Shown here one piece after another: positions 1 to 9,520 of a stretch of DNA of 64,000 bases. The stretch comes from Cytophagaceae bacterium ABcell3 (GTDB taxonomy: Bacteria > Bacteroidota > Bacteroidia > Cytophagales > Cytophagaceae): contig CP133159.1 in NCBI GenBank assembly GCA_030913385.1, positions 186,001-250,000 of the forward strand, given 5' to 3'. Position numbers and translations under genes: made by a program. The notes beneath the pieces were generated by a model. It had not been told where the DNA came from and searched no databases. It worked only from the letters and a program-made list of their open reading frames with translations. Each line of letters starts with the position of its first letter. Positions within the stretch are counted from its first letter, which is position 1.

Positions 1-1092
1 GAAAGCGACATTTCCAGGAATTAATGCCCTAACTTTAGGGTCTTCCAATATCCTGTTAACTTTTGCAGTATCTTTCTGAGCGAAAATTAAAGGGTAAATA
101 GACTTAGCCATTGATACAAATGAAGAAGTTTGCATCTCTTCTGTAGTATCAGCTTCAATCCCATCACCGTCTTCCTCAGCAGAAGCTTGAAGGGTATCGC
201 CCTCGCCAGCCAAAGTCTCTTCGTCATCACCAAGAAGTTCATCAGCGCCGTCGCCTAAAAGCTCATCGGCAGCCTTGTCTTCCTCTTTGTTGTCAGAAGA
301 CTTTTTCTCAGCTTTTTCAACCCCTACCAAATAGTCATTGATAGCGATAATAGTATTCTGAAGCTCCTGAGGGTGCACAACTTCCATAAACTCAAGTTTT
401 GCAACACCAGACAACAAGTTTCTCACACGCTCTGGATTGTCAGCACCAGGCAGTTCTACTTGCAAACGTCCAGTACCTTGAACCCTTTGAATGTTAGGGT
501 TAGCAACACCAAAGCGGTCTACCCTAGCCCTCAAAATCTGGAAGGTACGATCGATAGCATCATCAATTTCTCTATCGATATATCTCAGCACCTCGCTATC
601 AGAAGACGTTCTTTCAATTCTTCCTTTAGTAGAAAGGTTGGCAAAAATTTCAGCCAAATTTCTTTCTGGGGCAACTTCTTTAAAATTTCTATGAAACAAA
701 GCACTAAAGCTCTCTTGGCTGTTACGCTTTTGCTCCTTTGTACGCTTCATTGCCTCACGGAAGTCCGCATCTTTGCTATCTCCAGACAAAGCAGTGATGA
801 TGTCAGCCGGAGAAACTTCAAGTGTTACGTGCATACCGCCCTGAAGGTCAAGGCCAAGCTTAAGCTGGTGTTTCTTGATTTCTTGATAAGTATAACCCAA
901 GAAAACCACCTCGTTATAAATTGAGTCCAAATACTCTTGCTTCTTAGCGAAGTCAACCACGCCGTCTGCTGTAGTAGCAAAGCGGACAGCATCCTTCTGA
1001 ATCTTGTTAGAGACCAGCGAGAATGACAAAAAGTAAATACATAGTATGGAAACTATGGCCGTTAAAACGATTATGGCACCTTTATTTCGCAT
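1..1092 (-). CDS. secDF: SecDF protein-export membrane protein, N-terminal part (cut by window edge)
   Basis: The frame is open from an ATG at 1090-1092 down to base 1, so the first 364 codons are present and the rest lies outside the window. The protein starts with a positively charged N-terminus and one hydrophobic helix (about residues 5-25), then the SecD signature GLDLQGGMHVTLEV near residue 65, followed by the periplasmic P1 region. In Bacteroidota SecD and SecF are usually one fused protein that uses the proton motive force to help release substrates of SecYEG; the fusion is inferred, because only the SecD part is visible. Around residues 275-335 there is a highly acidic low-complexity insert with a DELLGD motif used twice. 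The gene reads leftwards and no partner gene is visible. Confidence 0.95.
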   Translation of the reverse strand, partial: MRNKGAIIVLTAIVSILCIYFLSFSLVSNKIQKDAVRFATTADGVVDFAKKQEYLDSIYNEVVFLGYTYQEIKKHQLKLGLDLQGGMHVTLEVSPADIITALSGDSKDADFREAMKRTKEQKRNSQESFSALFHRNFKEVAPERNLAEIFANLSTKGRIERTSSDSEVLRYIDREIDDAIDRTFQILRARVDRFGVANPNIQRVQGTGRLQVELPGADNPERVRNLLSGVAKLEFMEVVHPQELQNTIIAINDYLVGVEKAEKKSSDNKEEDKAADELLGDGADELLGDDEETLAGEGDTLQASAEEDGDGIEADTTEEMQTSSFVSMAKSIYPLIFAQKDTAKVNRILEDPKVRALIPGNVAF

Positions 1093-1225
1093 AATTCTTA
1101 ATTATTATAAATATACTTGTTTTGTAAAAATACTATTTTGTAAAGAGACAACTTATTCTTAAGTTAAATCTCGAATAAAGAGTTCACACAGGCTATTTTA
1201 CTGTAAAAAAGCTGCAAGTATTGCG

Positions 1226-1594
1226 TCAGGGCGCATTAGGGGATATTATATAATTAAAGAGGACTTTAAAGAACTTGCCGGTTATTTGAGGGCAAGCTTC
1301 ATATAAAGTATGCGCCGATAAGCGCTCAGAAGGTTTGACTATGAGATGGAAAAACAATTTGTCCAAATCAACGTAAACAAATGGTATTACCGCTTCGATA
1401 GAAGCTTCGGTAATTTTTTCCTGTTGACCGGAATCTGTATCTTCATCTGAAACGACTGACTCAACATGCGAAATACCTGAAAATACCTGTCCCTTCTCTA
1501 ATGAGAATGTCATTAGGGAGAAAAGTATTAAACAAATACTTAAAATTCGTGTAATATATAGAAGTCGCATAGTGAGCATCTGAAGTACAAACAT
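1226..1594 (-). CDS. Small hypothetical protein with N-terminal hydrophobic segment
   Basis: A 122-residue frame upstream of secDF on the same strand. Residues about 9-31 form one hydrophobic segment (signal peptide or anchor), followed by an acidic stretch (SDEDTDSGQQEK) and a hydrophobic patch (EAVIPFVYVDLDKLFFHL). An internal Met at residue 9 (start 1570) would give a cleaner signal peptide and may be the true start. I do not recognise a family. The coding direction matches secDF, 133 bases away, but no shared signal is visible. It could be a real exported small protein or, less likely, a chance frame. Confidence 0.55.
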   Translation of the reverse strand: MFVLQMLTMRLLYITRILSICLILFSLMTFSLEKGQVFSGISHVESVVSDEDTDSGQQEKITEASIEAVIPFVYVDLDKLFFHLIVKPSERLSAHTLYEACPQITGKFFKVLFNYIISPNAP

Positions 1595-1668
1595 AGATAT
1601 TTATAAAAAAATTTCATAATGTAGAAGTTTTATTTCTCAGACTTCAGGCAGATCTTAGTAATTTCCTA

Positions 1669-1676
1669 TATATTTG
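1669..1676 (+). promoter_or_regulatory. Candidate -7 element of the ppa promoter
   Basis: TATATTTG matches the Bacteroidota -7 consensus TAnnTTTG and lies 33 bases before the ppa ATG. No TTTG is found at the usual 19-21 base distance upstream, so only half of the promoter is supported. Confidence 0.4.
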
Positions 1677-1709
1677 GCAAAAATTTTTTAAATAAATAAA
1701 TGTGATAGT

Positions 1710-2261
1710 ATGAATCCATGGCATAATGTTCCTTTTGGGGAAGACGCTCCACGTACAGTTCAAAGTATAATAGAAATACCTAAAGGATCGAAAGCGAAGT
1801 ATGAACTGGAAAAAGACAGTGGATTAATTAAATTAGACAGGGTTTTATTCTCTGCAGTACACTATCCTGCAAACTATGGATTTATTCCAAAAACCTATTG
1901 TGACGATCAGGATCCTTTAGATATACTGGTTATTTGCTCTATAGATGTTGTGCCAATGTGCCTTATAGAAGCAAAAGTTATAGGGGTAATGCAAATGATA
2001 GACGATAACGAGAAAGATGATAAAATTATCGCTGTAGCTAAAAATGATATGTCTGTAAACCATATCAATGATATAGAAGAGCTTCCACCTCATACCCTCA
2101 TTGAAATGAAAAGATTTTTTGAAGACTACAAAAAGCTAGAACAAAAGCAGGTAGTGGTACAAACCTTCCTTCATAGAGAAGAAGCTTATAAAATCATTCA
2201 GGAAGCGATAGACCTTTATACCGTTACATTCCCTGAATATGCAGAAAAGGCAGAAAAATAA
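1710..2261 (+). CDS. ppa: Inorganic pyrophosphatase (family I)
   Basis: A 183-residue soluble cytoplasmic enzyme that hydrolyses pyrophosphate to two phosphates and pulls biosynthetic reactions forward. The signature [10 protein letters not shown] (about residues 65-75), with its three metal-binding aspartates, is intact, as are the [10 protein letters not shown] segment before it and the [12 protein letters not shown] segment. The length is normal for the bacterial family I enzyme. The ATG at 1710 lies just after a -7-like element and a strong bidirectional terminator follows, so it is probably a single-gene transcript. Confidence 0.97.
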   Translation: MNPWHNVPFGEDAPRTVQSIIEIPKGSKAKYELEKDSGLIKLDRVLFSAVHYPANYGFIPKTYCDDQDPLDILVICSIDVVPMCLIEAKVIGVMQMIDDNEKDDKIIAVAKNDMSVNHINDIEELPPHTLIEMKRFFEDYKKLEQKQVVVQTFLHREEAYKIIQEAIDLYTVTFPEYAEKAEK

Positions 2262-2281
2262 GCAAACCCAATTTAATCATT

Positions 2282-2317
2282 AAAAAAGGCTGTCTCTTAA
2301 CAGGGACAGCCTTTTTT
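2282..2317. terminator. Bidirectional intrinsic terminator between ppa and the GH9 gene
   Basis: An inverted repeat, AAGGCTGTC / GACAGCCTT, with a short loop is flanked by an A-tract on the left and a T-tract on the right. It can stop transcription from ppa (plus) and from the GH9 gene (minus). Confidence 0.85.
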
Positions 2318-2328
2318 GTTATAGCTTT

Positions 2329-2394
2329 TTAACCTGGGTTATGCGATAGATTTTGCTACTTAATAGAAACTTCTATTGCAATTTCAGGCTTAAC
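2329..2394. repeat. Interspersed imperfect inverted repeat, copy 1
   Basis: The left arm TTAACCTGGGTTATGCGATA and the right arm CTATTGCAATTTCAGGCTTAA are approximate reverse complements around a central spacer. The same arms recur at 25674, 42161, 56966, 57824 and 58055 in this window. The element lies just after the stop codon of the GH9 gene. Confidence 0.65.
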
Positions 2395-2396
2395 TA

Positions 2397-4934
2397 TTAT
2401 TGCTTCACGAACTTGGTATGTTGAATACCGCTTCCGTTGCTAAGGTTTATGATATACACTCCAGGATTAAGCCTGGACACATTTAACGAAGATTGAACAT
2501 TTCCGCTGCCAGAGATATTTTCCTCCAAATGAACTTTGCCTGTTGCATCGAGCACCTGAACCCTGGAAACCTGATCTTCTGAATAAAATGAAATACTTAA
2601 ATTCTCATCAACCGGGTTAGGGTATACTTTCACCGTCTGCTTTACATAAGGCTTATCAGTGTCAAGTACGACTTTTCTAGGCTCAGGGAGCGGCAACCTA
2701 TTGATTTGAGCACCTGCTTCTATGGCTTCTATTCCAGCACAAAGTGCAACAAAAGCTGAGTTATAGTTGATGGCATTTTCATTGGTAGAAAAACTACAAT
2801 ACAGATCATGATAAGCCGCCCCCGGATAATCTGATGGATACTTAGGGCAACGGCCATCACCTTCATGGTCTTCTACCTGAGGCCCTCCAACGACCAATCC
2901 AGGCACAGGGAGGGCTATTCCATCATTTGCTGAGATCCTATGATGCGGATTGGCAGGAGTCATACTACCATAGTTTGTAACAAAACTATATCCTACACCA
3001 TTACGACCAAGCAAATAGTCAAGGTTGGCCAATGCCGCATTAAAATAGTTCTGGTTATTTAAGTTATGATAAGTTTCTAGCAAAATCAGCCCTTGATTAC
3101 CAGCATACGCATTACTTCCCCAGACAAAATCACCATGTCGAGCACCCATAGCTACACGATAAGCTGACAAGTTTCTCGTCACCGCACCTTCATAAGCCAT
3201 TGTTGCATTAACCAGGCTGCTGCGAACATCTGAACTACTAATCCCCAAACCTGACATTTGGTCAATGTACTTATTTAAAGTAGTTATTGCTAAAGCACCA
3301 GTGTTCTGCCAACTCGGCACCCTTATGTTCCTAAAAACAATCCTTTCGGCAAACTGCTCATCGCGGGTACTTACCAGCAATTCAGCACTAGCCCAAGAAA
3401 ACTCGTCTTCTACGTTTTCATCAGCATATTGTCCTGTCGTAACATGATCTGATGGGTTTTTAAAATACTCTTCAGGATTCTCTACAGCCCAATGATAAGC
3501 TTTTAAAGATGCATTGATACATGAATCAGCCAAACCAGGCAATACATCTTCATATAGGTTAAAGATCCTATATGATTGTGCCATAATTGCTGAAAAGTTT
3601 AAGGTAGCTGCCGTACTTTTTCTAAACATATACCTTTGAGGGGCTCCCGCGCGAAAGGTTGCCTCGTGAGGCATAAAGTGTCCATCATGTCGTTCGCTTG
3701 TTAACTTATGGTATACCCCACCATCATTAGGATCCTGCATAGTCAACATCCAGCGAATATTGTAGAGCGCTTCATTAAGAAGGTCGGGAACACCTTGCAT
3801 TTTAGGAATTCCTAGGTCTAGCGTATCAAAATAGTCTGGATAATTTTCGTAAGCTGAAAGTAAAGAATAAGTAGAAATGCCAGAATTGACCACATACTTA
3901 CCATAATCACCTGCATCATACCAACCACCAGGTGAAGAAACTTCATACTCTGCAGGTCTACTGGCGTCTGCTGCTGAAGAATGTATCTTTACCTCAAGGT
4001 CAGGGTGACCCGCCGGACGTGCATAAATGCCGGCATAAGCTTCTTCAATAGGAATAGAAGCCCTTTGCAGATAATAAGACCTTAAAGCCGCTCTAAGGAC
4101 TCCATGGTGCACTTGCTCTTTTATAGAGAATTCATAGGAATTGCCTATACCTTCCACATATAACTTATACCTCCCAGGTGTCTCTAAAGCTGAAAAATCA
4201 GCCTGACCGACTAGCTCCTGCGAAGGATTCCAAACCCTTGACTCTTCCAAGTTACCACTGTACACTTCTTCCCCATCCTCTACATTGATTACTTTAAACT
4301 CGGCATGCTCTTCAGGAGACACCACTACCGCTCTCTTTGCCTGTTCAGGATAGAAACCAATTTGATTTAACCGGATCCTTTTCTTGGCCAATGTAGTATC
4401 ATGCTCTGAACCTACTCTCAAATCATCTATATAAAAAGTATCTTCAAACGCTTCCCTGTTAGGGTTGACAAGAAACTCGACACGAGAAATTCTATCTGCG
4501 CTTACATCACTATGATTTGGGTAAGATTGGCGAAACTTTCCTGAGAAGTCATAAAAATACTCTGTAAACTCCTCCGTTTCCCGAACCACACGTTTGATAG
4601 GCCACCTATTAGTCACTTGAGTATTACCCACATCATCACGCAAATCAACCCTCAAAATAAAAGCACTATTACTTTTAATTTTAAACTGAACATACGGGTT
4701 TTCAGATAAATCTAGAGACTCTGGAAAATCCAAATAAAAGCTTTCATAACCAGGCCCGGCTCCTTGCCCGACTACTTTTAGCTGGTTATCTTCTACAGAA
4801 AGCTGGTAATGAGAGCCTCCATTCCATCCTTGAGAAAGCCCTTGTTCGAAATTGTCTTGATGTCCTGTTTGCGCCTTTGTCTTATTTGCAAAACACATTA
4901 GCACCAACACAGGAATAATGTAAAACTTCTTCAT
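2397..4934 (-). CDS. Secreted glycoside hydrolase family 9 endoglucanase with T9SS type A sorting domain
   Basis: The 845-residue protein begins with a signal peptide (about 1-21, ending ANKTKAQ). Residues 23-180 look like a carbohydrate-binding, galactose-binding-like beta-sandwich. Residues 185-270 match the CelD N-terminal Ig-like domain (RIRLNQIGFYPEQAKRA). The (alpha/alpha)6 GH9 catalytic domain covers about 275-740: the base and nucleophile aspartates lie in WYDAGDYGKYV (near 340), the conserved histidine in PHHRIS, and the catalytic acid glutamate in NENAINYNSAF (near 718). The last 80 residues, starting VYPNPVDENLS, are a T9SS type A tail, so the enzyme should be secreted or attached to the surface. 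Substrate is probably cellulose or another beta-1,4-glucan. It lies in the same orientation as the GH8 gene upstream, but a terminator separates them. Confidence 0.95.
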   Translation of the reverse strand: MKKFYIIPVLVLMCFANKTKAQTGHQDNFEQGLSQGWNGGSHYQLSVEDNQLKVVGQGAGPGYESFYLDFPESLDLSENPYVQFKIKSNSAFILRVDLRDDVGNTQVTNRWPIKRVVRETEEFTEYFYDFSGKFRQSYPNHSDVSADRISRVEFLVNPNREAFEDTFYIDDLRVGSEHDTTLAKKRIRLNQIGFYPEQAKRAVVVSPEEHAEFKVINVEDGEEVYSGNLEESRVWNPSQELVGQADFSALETPGRYKLYVEGIGNSYEFSIKEQVHHGVLRAALRSYYLQRASIPIEEAYAGIYARPAGHPDLEVKIHSSAADASRPAEYEVSSPGGWYDAGDYGKYVVNSGISTYSLLSAYENYPDYFDTLDLGIPKMQGVPDLLNEALYNIRWMLTMQDPNDGGVYHKLTSERHDGHFMPHEATFRAGAPQRYMFRKSTAATLNFSAIMAQSYRIFNLYEDVLPGLADSCINASLKAYHWAVENPEEYFKNPSDHVTTGQYADENVEDEFSWASAELLVSTRDEQFAERIVFRNIRVPSWQNTGALAITTLNKYIDQMSGLGISSSDVRSSLVNATMAYEGAVTRNLSAYRVAMGARHGDFVWGSNAYAGNQGLILLETYHNLNNQNYFNAALANLDYLLGRNGVGYSFVTNYGSMTPANPHHRISANDGIALPVPGLVVGGPQVEDHEGDGRCPKYPSDYPGAAYHDLYCSFSTNENAINYNSAFVALCAGIEAIEAGAQINRLPLPEPRKVVLDTDKPYVKQTVKVYPNPVDENLSISFYSEDQVSRVQVLDATGKVHLEENISGSGNVQSSLNVSRLNPGVYIINLSNGSGIQHTKFVKQ

Positions 4935-5015
4935 ATAAACTTTTTACTAGATTTAAAACACTACCCTTGAAATTGTAAATTTAACACTAAGAAAACGAAT
5001 AACAATAGTACTAGC

Positions 5016-5052
5016 AAAAAAAATGCCGGAAAAGGCAAGCTCTCCCGGCATT
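5016..5052 (-). terminator. Intrinsic terminator of the GH8 gene
   Basis: Read on the minus strand, an AATGCCGG / CCGGCATT stem is followed by eight T residues, starting 20 bases after the GH8 stop codon. Confidence 0.85.
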
Positions 5053-5071
5053 AAATAAATTTTTATATCAT

Positions 5072-8000
5072 TTAGAACTTAATCATCTTAACCACCTGAA
5101 CATTACCAGCATAGGAAACCTGTACAAAGTACATTCCAGAAGCAAGTCCATTACCTACAATGATATCTTCATTAGTAAACTGCCCTTCTACCCTGGCAAC
5201 CACCGTACCTTTAGCGTCTGTAATCAGTACGTTTACCTGATCCTGTGTATCGGTATTAATTCTCAATATAGCAGTTTCAGTATATGGATTAGGATAAATA
5301 TTGATATTGTCTCTTCCTGTAGCTTCCGATACACTCGTAGTATTGATAGCTGTTATACTGATAGACACCGTACTGCTTTGCGTACCTCTAGTCTCCCGTA
5401 CTGTAATTTCACCATCAACTTCACCCCTAACTACTACAGTTATCTCATTAGTGCCTTGCCCACTCACTATTTCTATACCTTCTGGTACTGTCCACTCATA
5501 GTCTGAGCCTTCATTATATGGAACAGAAAACGTATACTCCTCACCAACCTCCAGTTCATCGACACCCTCAATTTCAGACGGCTCTTCCGGTTCAGGCTCA
5601 GAAGTGTTTACATGTAAACTAGCATGTGTGTTTCCAAAATTATTAGACATATCCACTGCTATATCACCAGAAACGTTATCACCAACCTGCACAGTCAAGC
5701 TGTTTGTTCCTTGGCCACTTACAATGTCTACGCCCGCAGGTACAGACCAGTTATAATCTACACCTTCTTGCTGAGGCACTGTATAAGTGTAAGTATTATT
5801 TGCCTCAACATCAGATTCACCATCAATATCAGCGTCTGTAGGCGAGTAACCTGAAGTAACAGTAGTAGTAGCGGTAGAGCTTCCATTGGCATTGCTCGCC
5901 ACAACAGAAACTTCGCCAGAAACACCCTCGTCAAAAACAACAGAAATGCTACTGGTTCCTTGGCCACCCACAAGCGTTGCACCTGGCGGTAGCGACCAGT
6001 CGTAATCAGTACCTTCAACATCAGGTACAGAGAACTCATAAGTTTCCCCTACTATTACATAGTTTTGACCTTCAACCTCTGAACCAATAGCAGGTGCACC
6101 GCCAACGCTCACTGGCAGTGTTTCGGTAGTAGTGCCAAACTCATTAGAGGCTTCTACCCTTACAGATCCACTTGTTCCATCACTAAATCTCACATTAATG
6201 GTATTGGTTCCCTGACCACTTTCTATAATAGCACCAGAAGGAACACTCCATTCATAAGAAGCTCCGCTTACATTGGCCACACTATATGTATAGCTTACCC
6301 CAGCCTCTACAGCATCAGGCCCATCAATAGAACCTACCTCAGGCGCTGACCCTACATTGATCACCACCTCGTCATAAGCTTCGCCACAGGTTGTAGACAC
6401 AGTAAATCTAAAGACATTTGCGCCCTCGCTTAAACCTGAAACAGTTGTAGTCGAACTATTTGGGTTACTGATATTCCCACTTCCAGAAACGTTCGACCAA
6501 ACCCCCGAATAATCCGAAGTTGCAGCCAAAGTAGCGCTTTCTGACGCAACAAACTGCTCACTTCCGGCATCTGGGGTAGCAGGACCGTCTACTGTATTAA
6601 CAGTTATACTTCTTGTCCTACTCTCGCCACACTCGTTAACGGCTTTTACAAAAAGTTGGCCGCCTGTATTTCCAAAGTTGACATAAATTTCTCTGCTGTT
6701 CTGACCTGATGAGAAAGATGCGTCAGCAGGCAACTCCCACTCATAAGAATCAGCACCAGAAACGCTAGCTACACTATACCTTACTTCAGTTTCACCTTCA
6801 CATACTTCACTGCTTCCGGTAATTGTTCCAGGACGAGCAGGGGCAGTATTCACATCCACAGTTATAGAAGCCATAGCCCCCTCACCACACTCATTGGTAG
6901 GAACCACAGAGATAGTTCCACCGTTCGTACCAAAATCCACAACTATAGAGCGGGTATTTTCACCTTCTACGATAGTTGCACCATTAGGCACTGTCCAAAT
7001 ATATTCAGTCGCGCCAGAAACTTCAGGCACAGAAAAAGAAACATTGCTTTCGGAGCTGCACACTTCCCTTTCCCCTTCAATATCTCCTGCATCCCCAGGT
7101 TCTTCACATGCATCTTCACAATCTTGATCAACCCTAGCCTCAACAGGAACCCTGGCACAGCCGGTGCCAGTACTTACAGTCCAATCAAAGAAATATAGCC
7201 ACCAACCATTGCCTGCTGCAAAACCAGGCTGTGTACCTACGATAGAAACTACACCATCTAAGGTATAAGGATAAGAACGCCCTGCACCATCGCCGTCCAT
7301 CCACAGCTGCCCAGTAGTACCATAAGCGTCTAACGTATATCCATCGCCTTCAGGGATAGAAAACTCAAGATCGAGCGTTTGCGCGTCACCACCAGAAACA
7401 TTCTCCAAGGTTTTTGAAGCAATAATATCTCCATTGCTATCCAAAACCCTGACAGTAATATCTTGATTGCTCATTGGGTAAGCCACCACAGAGTGTAGAG
7501 TAAAGGCAGTTTCCGCATTAAAAACAATCCTATAGCTATCATAATCACTTATCGCTCCATTCCAACCACTAGATGATCGTGATTCCGGCCCTACTGATCC
7601 CGTCACAGAAACACCGCCTTGTCCTACATAATATGTGGTATTACTACTTATAGAAGGTGTAGTAAAGGTCTCGCCAGTACCCAGCGCTTCGCCACCACTA
7701 CTATTAGCATACCATGAGAAAGGACCATTTCCTCCCTCTACGCTCAATTGTACCGCTCCAGGAGTGCTACGACAACCATCTACAGGCGTTGGTAAATTTG
7801 AAACAACTTCCACACTACCACTGGTAGAAGGACAACCTGCAACACTGGCAGTCAATGTATACGTGCCAGCTCTACGCACATTTTCGAGCACAGATGCAGT
7901 TTCGCCAGCTATAACACTGCCGTCTTTTTGCCATTCCCAAGTCGTACCTTCAGGAAAAGTAGATAGATTTTGAGGTGTCAAATCGATAACTGCTGGATCA

Positions 8001-9520
8001 CAAAGCTCCTTTTCTCCTCCAAAAGAAGGAGCAATTAACTCTGAAGCAACTTCAATTTCATCTGTTTCACTGCAATTACCATCTTCCACAGTTACAGAAT
8101 AAGTACCTGGCTCGCTAGCGGAAAAAGTGTTTTCAGTAGCAGAGCTCTGAACCAGTACAGTGTTACCTCTTCTCCAGGTAAACCTTACGTCACCCCCAGT
8201 TTCTACACCTGAGCGCAGAGTAACAGAAGAAGTACCGCACAAGGAAACATCTTCGCCAAGATCAGGCACTTGACATGTAGGTCCTTCAGAGCATGGGAAC
8301 CAGAAGTTTCCTGTAGAAAGGAACATATATAATACTTTAAGGGAATGCTGATAGTAAGGCACATCATCTAATTGACCAGGCCCTGGGGTACCACTAGTAA
8401 CCGAGTTACGCATCCACCAGTCGTGAAAACTGTCAGCATCTTCCTGGCTAGTAGCCATGGCAGCCAATGCAAAGGCTCCTGTGAAAGCCGAGTTCCGCCA
8501 AGTATTCAGCGGTCTTCCGTCTCTATGGTAACCACTGGTAATATTGGCTATACCTCCTCCACCAGTCCATCCTCCTTGGTCACTCGCAGGTGCATTAACC
8601 CAAGAAGTAAGTTTTTGTAGCCACTCACCAGCCTCAGGCGTTCCCCACCAAAGATAGTCAACTGCGATTCTCCAAGGGGTCCTGGCGGCATCATATTGAT
8701 AAGTATCAGCATCGCCACCACCACCTTCGGCTACACCACAATCTGATGGCGCACCACCTGTAGCGTTAGTCCAGGCAGAAACTAAACCTGTATTTGAATT
8801 AGCATTGGCTAAAAGGGTTACATAAGAATCATCTGCTGCTTTGGTCCAGAAATCTGCGTCATTAGGTGAAAACTGAGCAAATGCACGGTAATATCCAGGA
8901 GAAAAATACGAAGGGTTGGTACATGTACACCCTCCAAAAGCATCCCCAGGTTTTTGAACAATTAAGCCATTACATGTAGTAAACTCATGTTGCCTAATAG
9001 CAGCTATAAGGTTTGTAGCATCTTGCTCGTAATCGAAAGGCTGAGAGCTGTTAGGCCACTGGCAGGTAGCTATAACCAAAGCCATGGCAGCATCCAAGTC
9101 TCCATCTGTAGCGCCATTACGGCCTACCAAATTGGTGCAGTTAGTATATTCCCAGTGCATAACGCCATTGTCATTCCTCCTGTTCCTGTAAAACCGCCAC
9201 AGCTTGTCAAACTTCTCTTTGTCTCCATAGTAGGCGGCCAATAGCATACCATAACCCATACCCTCAGAAACAGTACGGTCATTCCTTGACGGCTCTATGA
9301 TCCTGGCTGAATTATCTCCTGAACATTCCCGATAGTACCTATCCATAAATTCTTCATAGCCTGTTTGGGCATGGCTTTCACTAATGGTGGTAGGCATAAA
9401 ACCATGTGAAAATGTCCTGTTTTGCGCAAAAGGATGTTCTGCGGTCTGAGCTTTTAAGTTCACTGCGGCACTAACCACGATGAACAAAGCCATAAAGCAT
9501 CCAGTAAATATTCGCCTCAT
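5072..9520 (-). CDS. Secreted GH8 endoglucanase with tandem Ig/PKD-like modules and T9SS type A sorting domain
   Basis: A 1482-residue secreted glucanase. The signal peptide is residues 1-24. The GH8 catalytic domain spans about 30-415: the proton-donor glutamate is E86 in SEGMGYGM, the ATDGDLDAAMAL motif follows near 137-148, and the YDAARTPWR segment near 275 carries the candidate base. After it come Ig-like modules rich in paired cysteines (about 420-620), a jelly-roll-like region (about 640-780), then six related modules of about 84 residues beginning near 830, 915, 1077, 1161, 1245 and 1330, each with a Y-x-W-x-(V/L)-P core and most with GQGTN or a similar turn. The final 75 residues (IYPNPYTETA onward) are a T9SS type A tail. 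The tandem modules probably form a spacer between the cell surface and the catalytic head. Length is far above that of single-domain GH8 enzymes (about 350-450 residues). Confidence 0.95.
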   Translation of the reverse strand: MRRIFTGCFMALFIVVSAAVNLKAQTAEHPFAQNRTFSHGFMPTTISESHAQTGYEEFMDRYYRECSGDNSARIIEPSRNDRTVSEGMGYGMLLAAYYGDKEKFDKLWRFYRNRRNDNGVMHWEYTNCTNLVGRNGATDGDLDAAMALVIATCQWPNSSQPFDYEQDATNLIAAIRQHEFTTCNGLIVQKPGDAFGGCTCTNPSYFSPGYYRAFAQFSPNDADFWTKAADDSYVTLLANANSNTGLVSAWTNATGGAPSDCGVAEGGGGDADTYQYDAARTPWRIAVDYLWWGTPEAGEWLQKLTSWVNAPASDQGGWTGGGGIANITSGYHRDGRPLNTWRNSAFTGAFALAAMATSQEDADSFHDWWMRNSVTSGTPGPGQLDDVPYYQHSLKVLYMFLSTGNFWFPCSEGPTCQVPDLGEDVSLCGTSSVTLRSGVETGGDVRFTWRRGNTVLVQSSATENTFSASEPGTYSVTVEDGNCSETDEIEVASELIAPSFGGEKELCDPAVIDLTPQNLSTFPEGTTWEWQKDGSVIAGETASVLENVRRAGTYTLTASVAGCPSTSGSVEVVSNLPTPVDGCRSTPGAVQLSVEGGNGPFSWYANSSGGEALGTGETFTTPSISSNTTYYVGQGGVSVTGSVGPESRSSSGWNGAISDYDSYRIVFNAETAFTLHSVVAYPMSNQDITVRVLDSNGDIIASKTLENVSGGDAQTLDLEFSIPEGDGYTLDAYGTTGQLWMDGDGAGRSYPYTLDGVVSIVGTQPGFAAGNGWWLYFFDWTVSTGTGCARVPVEARVDQDCEDACEEPGDAGDIEGEREVCSSESNVSFSVPEVSGATEYIWTVPNGATIVEGENTRSIVVDFGTNGGTISVVPTNECGEGAMASITVDVNTAPARPGTITGSSEVCEGETEVRYSVASVSGADSYEWELPADASFSSGQNSREIYVNFGNTGGQLFVKAVNECGESRTRSITVNTVDGPATPDAGSEQFVASESATLAATSDYSGVWSNVSGSGNISNPNSSTTTVSGLSEGANVFRFTVSTTCGEAYDEVVINVGSAPEVGSIDGPDAVEAGVSYTYSVANVSGASYEWSVPSGAIIESGQGTNTINVRFSDGTSGSVRVEASNEFGTTTETLPVSVGGAPAIGSEVEGQNYVIVGETYEFSVPDVEGTDYDWSLPPGATLVGGQGTSSISVVFDEGVSGEVSVVASNANGSSTATTTVTSGYSPTDADIDGESDVEANNTYTYTVPQQEGVDYNWSVPAGVDIVSGQGTNSLTVQVGDNVSGDIAVDMSNNFGNTHASLHVNTSEPEPEEPSEIEGVDELEVGEEYTFSVPYNEGSDYEWTVPEGIEIVSGQGTNEITVVVRGEVDGEITVRETRGTQSSTVSISITAINTTSVSEATGRDNINIYPNPYTETAILRINTDTQDQVNVLITDAKGTVVARVEGQFTNEDIIVGNGLASGMYFVQVSYAGNVQVVKMIKF

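Noticed and set aside
373-924. Long plus-strand open frame at the left edge
   Set aside because: It is a shadow of secD, which runs on the other strand with clear SecD motifs; the frame itself has no recognisable domain.
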